A DNA stretch of 33,975 nt from Paenibacillus terrae (GTDB taxonomy: Bacteria; Bacillota; Bacilli; Paenibacillales; Paenibacillaceae). Where the stretch lies: NCBI RefSeq assembly GCF_005217525.1, contig NZ_PNXQ01000012.1:84248-118222 (forward strand), in the 5' to 3' direction. The notes beneath the pieces are model-generated. The model was given only the letters and a program-made list of their open reading frames with translations, had not been told where the DNA came from and did not search any database. This document shows positions 32,147 through 33,975 of this stretch, piece after piece (positions within the stretch are counted from its first letter, which is position 1; each line of letters starts with the position of its first letter). The translations under genes and the position numbers were made by a program.

Positions 32147-32168
32147 ACTATAACTATTAAATACTTTT

Positions 32169-32215
32169 CAGCCCTCATCTTGCCGTGTTCGTACAGGCCT
32201 GGTGGGGGCTGTTTT
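32169..32215 (+). terminator. Terminator after the YfcC gene
   Basis: CAGCCC (32169-32174) pairs with GGGCTG (32206-32211) with additional pairing inside (CTCATC/GGTGGG region), followed by TTTT. Confidence 0.7.
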
Positions 32216-32292
32216 ATGCGAAATGGCAAATAACACGGATTTGTGTAGAGAAATACCCGGATATTTAAACGCTTTTGGGAGAACGGCAAAAC

Positions 32293-32331
32293 TATAATAA
32301 TAAGGAATTTAAATTATGTAAGCGCAATCAT
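32293..32331 (+). promoter_or_regulatory. -10 box and CRE of the rhamnogalacturonan lyase gene
   Basis: TATAAT (32293-32298) is followed 18 bases later by ATGTAAGCGCAATCAT (32316-32331), which fits every position of the CRE consensus. The operator lies in the early transcribed region, a roadblock position for CcpA. No good -35 was found. Confidence 0.75.
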
Positions 32332-32379
32332 TTTGGGTATTTGCTTGTCATCACAACACAATGGAGGAGGACGACTTGG

Positions 32380-33975
32380 ATGGCTCAAAGGAAAGGCGCA
32401 TGGCGAAAGGGAACCTTGAACGCTGCGTTGGCAACGATGCTGGCGATGACGGGTACAACTGTGGGGATGGCGGCAGAAGCTCCATCTGAACCGGAGCTTC
32501 AGACAGCATCGGCTGTTGCCGTTGAACAGAACCGAAGTGGCAGCATCCAACTGGAAAGGCTGGATCGGGGACTGGTGGCTGCGGTGACGCCGGAGGGTGT
32601 TTTTTTAAGCTGGCGGCTGTTGGCGCAGGAAGTGAATGGTTACGGTCCAACGGGGCTGACAGGAGCGAATTTTAATGTCTACCGTGATGGTAAAAAGATT
32701 GCGACGGTGACCGACAGCACCAACTATGTGGATAAAGAAGGAAGCGGAAAAGCGGTGTACAGAGTAGCTTCGGTCGTGAATGGACGGGAAAAGGATCGCA
32801 GCGCCAAAGTGACGCCGTGGCAGCAGGGCTACTATGAGCTGCCTCTTCAAAAGCCCGCCGATGGCGTAACACCCGCAGGTGAGTCCTATACCTACTCTGC
32901 AAATGATATGAGTGTGGGGGATGTGGACGGAGACGGACAATATGAATTTTTTGTAAAATGGGACCCGTCGAACTCCAAGGACGTTTCTCAGAAGGGCTAT
33001 ACCGGAAATACGTATGTCGATGCATATACGGCCCAGGGCAAGCTGTTATATCGGATCGACCTGGGTGTGAATATTCGGTCAGGTGCACATTATACACAGA
33101 TGATGGTGTACGATTTTGATGGCGACGGCAAAGCCGAGTTGATGTTCAAAACGGCTCCGGGTACCAAAACGATTACTTTTGACAAGAAGGGCAAGCCCAA
33201 AAAAGAAACCTATATTACCCTGCCCCGTGAGGATCGCAAAGCAGGGATTACGCATAAGGACGATTACCGTTTAAGCCGTACGGATTATTACGAGCATGTG
33301 GTGAACATGTTCATGAACTGGACGAAGCATGAAGAAGTGGTCAAAGGGAAATGGCCTGCTACGCTGGAGGAATGCTTTGGTATCGCTCCAAAGTATAGCT
33401 ATCCGTTATCCCGTAAGGATGCGGAAAGCCTGACGGACTACTTTATGGATGTATACGCGCCTGCGCGGAGCGACAAAAACAAGCTGAGAGAGTTCGAAGG
33501 CTTCATTGTGGATGGACCGGAATATTTGACCATTTTCAAAGGAAAAACGGGAGCAGAGCTGGACACCGTCCGCTATGAGCCGGAGCGTCATGACGATGGC
33601 CTCATGTGGGGCGATTACGCCATGGCCCGGATTGAACCCGCCAACCGGGTGGATCGTTTCCTGGCAGGCGTGGCTTACTTGGACGGCCGCAAACCGTCCG
33701 CTGTGTTTGCACGCGGCTACTATACGCGCTCTACACTGGTCACCTACACATGGGATGGTCGCCATCTCCAAAAGAACTGGATGGTGGACAGCGGCTGGGC
33801 ACCGATGACGAATCCGTTTAACGATAGTCCGCACGGGCGTGATGGAACGGACCCGAAATTCGGAACCTTGACCACACAGGGAGCGCATTCACTGAGCGTC
33901 GCAGACGTAGATGGTGACGGCAAGGACGAAATCGTATACGGCTCTGCCACCATCGACCATGACGGCAGCCTGCTG
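32380..33975 (+). CDS. Rhamnogalacturonan lyase, PL11, secreted (5' part; runs off the window)
   Basis: ATG 32380 with GGAGGAGG ending 9 bases upstream; the frame is open for 532 codons to the window edge. A long basic signal peptide (MAQRKGAWRKGTLNAALATM, cut near MAA) is followed by the PL11 domain of the YesW type: GLVAAVTPEGVFLSWRLLAQ, then GANFNVYRDGKKIATV, GAHYTQMMVYDFDGDGKAEL and GRDGTDPKFGTLTTQG. Three calcium-loop motifs are visible (DVDGDGQYE, DFDGDGKAE, DVDGDGKDE), fitting the eight-bladed propeller that needs calcium. The enzyme cleaves the rhamnose-galacturonate backbone of pectin by beta-elimination outside the cell. YesW is about 620 residues, so roughly 90 or more residues, and any binding module, lie beyond the edge. 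Confidence 0.96.
   Translation, partial: MAQRKGAWRKGTLNAALATMLAMTGTTVGMAAEAPSEPELQTASAVAVEQNRSGSIQLERLDRGLVAAVTPEGVFLSWRLLAQEVNGYGPTGLTGANFNVYRDGKKIATVTDSTNYVDKEGSGKAVYRVASVVNGREKDRSAKVTPWQQGYYELPLQKPADGVTPAGESYTYSANDMSVGDVDGDGQYEFFVKWDPSNSKDVSQKGYTGNTYVDAYTAQGKLLYRIDLGVNIRSGAHYTQMMVYDFDGDGKAELMFKTAPGTKTITFDKKGKPKKETYITLPREDRKAGITHKDDYRLSRTDYYEHVVNMFMNWTKHEEVVKGKWPATLEECFGIAPKYSYPLSRKDAESLTDYFMDVYAPARSDKNKLREFEGFIVDGPEYLTIFKGKTGAELDTVRYEPERHDDGLMWGDYAMARIEPANRVDRFLAGVAYLDGRKPSAVFARGYYTRSTLVTYTWDGRHLQKNWMVDSGWAPMTNPFNDSPHGRDGTDPKFGTLTTQGAHSLSVADVDGDGKDEIVYGSATIDHDGSLL

Noticed and set aside
1..33975. CRISPR array, tRNA, rRNA, integrase or transposase
   Set aside because: No regularly spaced repeats, no tRNA-like cloverleaf and no DDE or recombinase motifs were found on reading both strands.

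Overview
The window looks like chromosome from a Paenibacillus of the P. polymyxa type. The grounds are Gram-positive ribosome-binding sites (AGGAGG) and sigma-A promoters, near-canonical CcpA operators, secreted plant cell-wall enzymes (GH11 xylanase, PL11 rhamnogalacturonan lyase, GH4, a large DUF5695/LamG protein), and a stalk-domain (Cu_amine_oxidN1-like) exported protein. G+C is moderate overall, with one clearly GC-rich module at about 15.5-16.85 kb. No rRNA, tRNA, CRISPR array, phage gene or intact insertion sequence was seen.

Layout. (1) 1-3.7 kb: the end of an unidentified gene, then a stress-type cluster of an XpaC-like membrane protein, a TelA-family protein, a 33-codon membrane peptide, an unknown 181-aa protein and a TerF-like vWA protein. 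(2) 3.7-5.1 kb: a lone Fic-domain gene bracketed by two near-identical terminator repeats. (3) 5.2-9.6 kb, minus strand: oppB-oppC-oppA plus a small DUF3899-like membrane protein, with no OppD/OppF ATPases beside them. (4) 9.7-12.0 kb: a complete polar amino-acid ABC importer. (5) 12.0-13.3 kb: copies of a dispersed palindromic repeat, a DUF6809-like gene and an XRE regulator remnant whose front half is replaced by a repeat copy. (6) 13.4-15.4 kb: a GH11 xylanase under a CRE, then a broken SUMF1-type lipoprotein gene. (7) 15.4-17.05 kb, minus strand: a GC-rich tetR-map module flanked by a short direct repeat. (8) 17.8-23.5 kb: a 24-codon leader ORF, a 1341-aa secreted DUF5695 protein, a GH4 glycosidase and a GH127-like C-terminal fragment. 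(9) 24-28.1 kb: a two-gene exported-protein operon (stalk-domain protein and a 1069-aa protein). (10) 28.4-32.2 kb: a LysR regulator, an M20 amidohydrolase and a YfcC-family transporter. (11) 32.3 kb to the end: the PL11 lyase, cut by the window edge.

Working together: the xylanase, DUF5695/GH4 and PL11 loci form a carbon-regulated plant-polysaccharide set. Two have 16-bp sites fitting the CRE consensus at every position and the third has a 13-bp CRE-like palindrome. The Opp and amino-acid importers and the M20/YfcC pair handle peptides and amino-acid derivatives.

The most unusual items are a modular palindromic repeat family with five recognisable copies; a short leader repeat found at nearly the same distance (75 and 81 nt) in front of two unrelated start codons; the TetR-controlled methionine aminopeptidase module; and a leader ORF that runs into the start of the DUF5695 gene. 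Functions come from reading motifs by eye; no database search was done.
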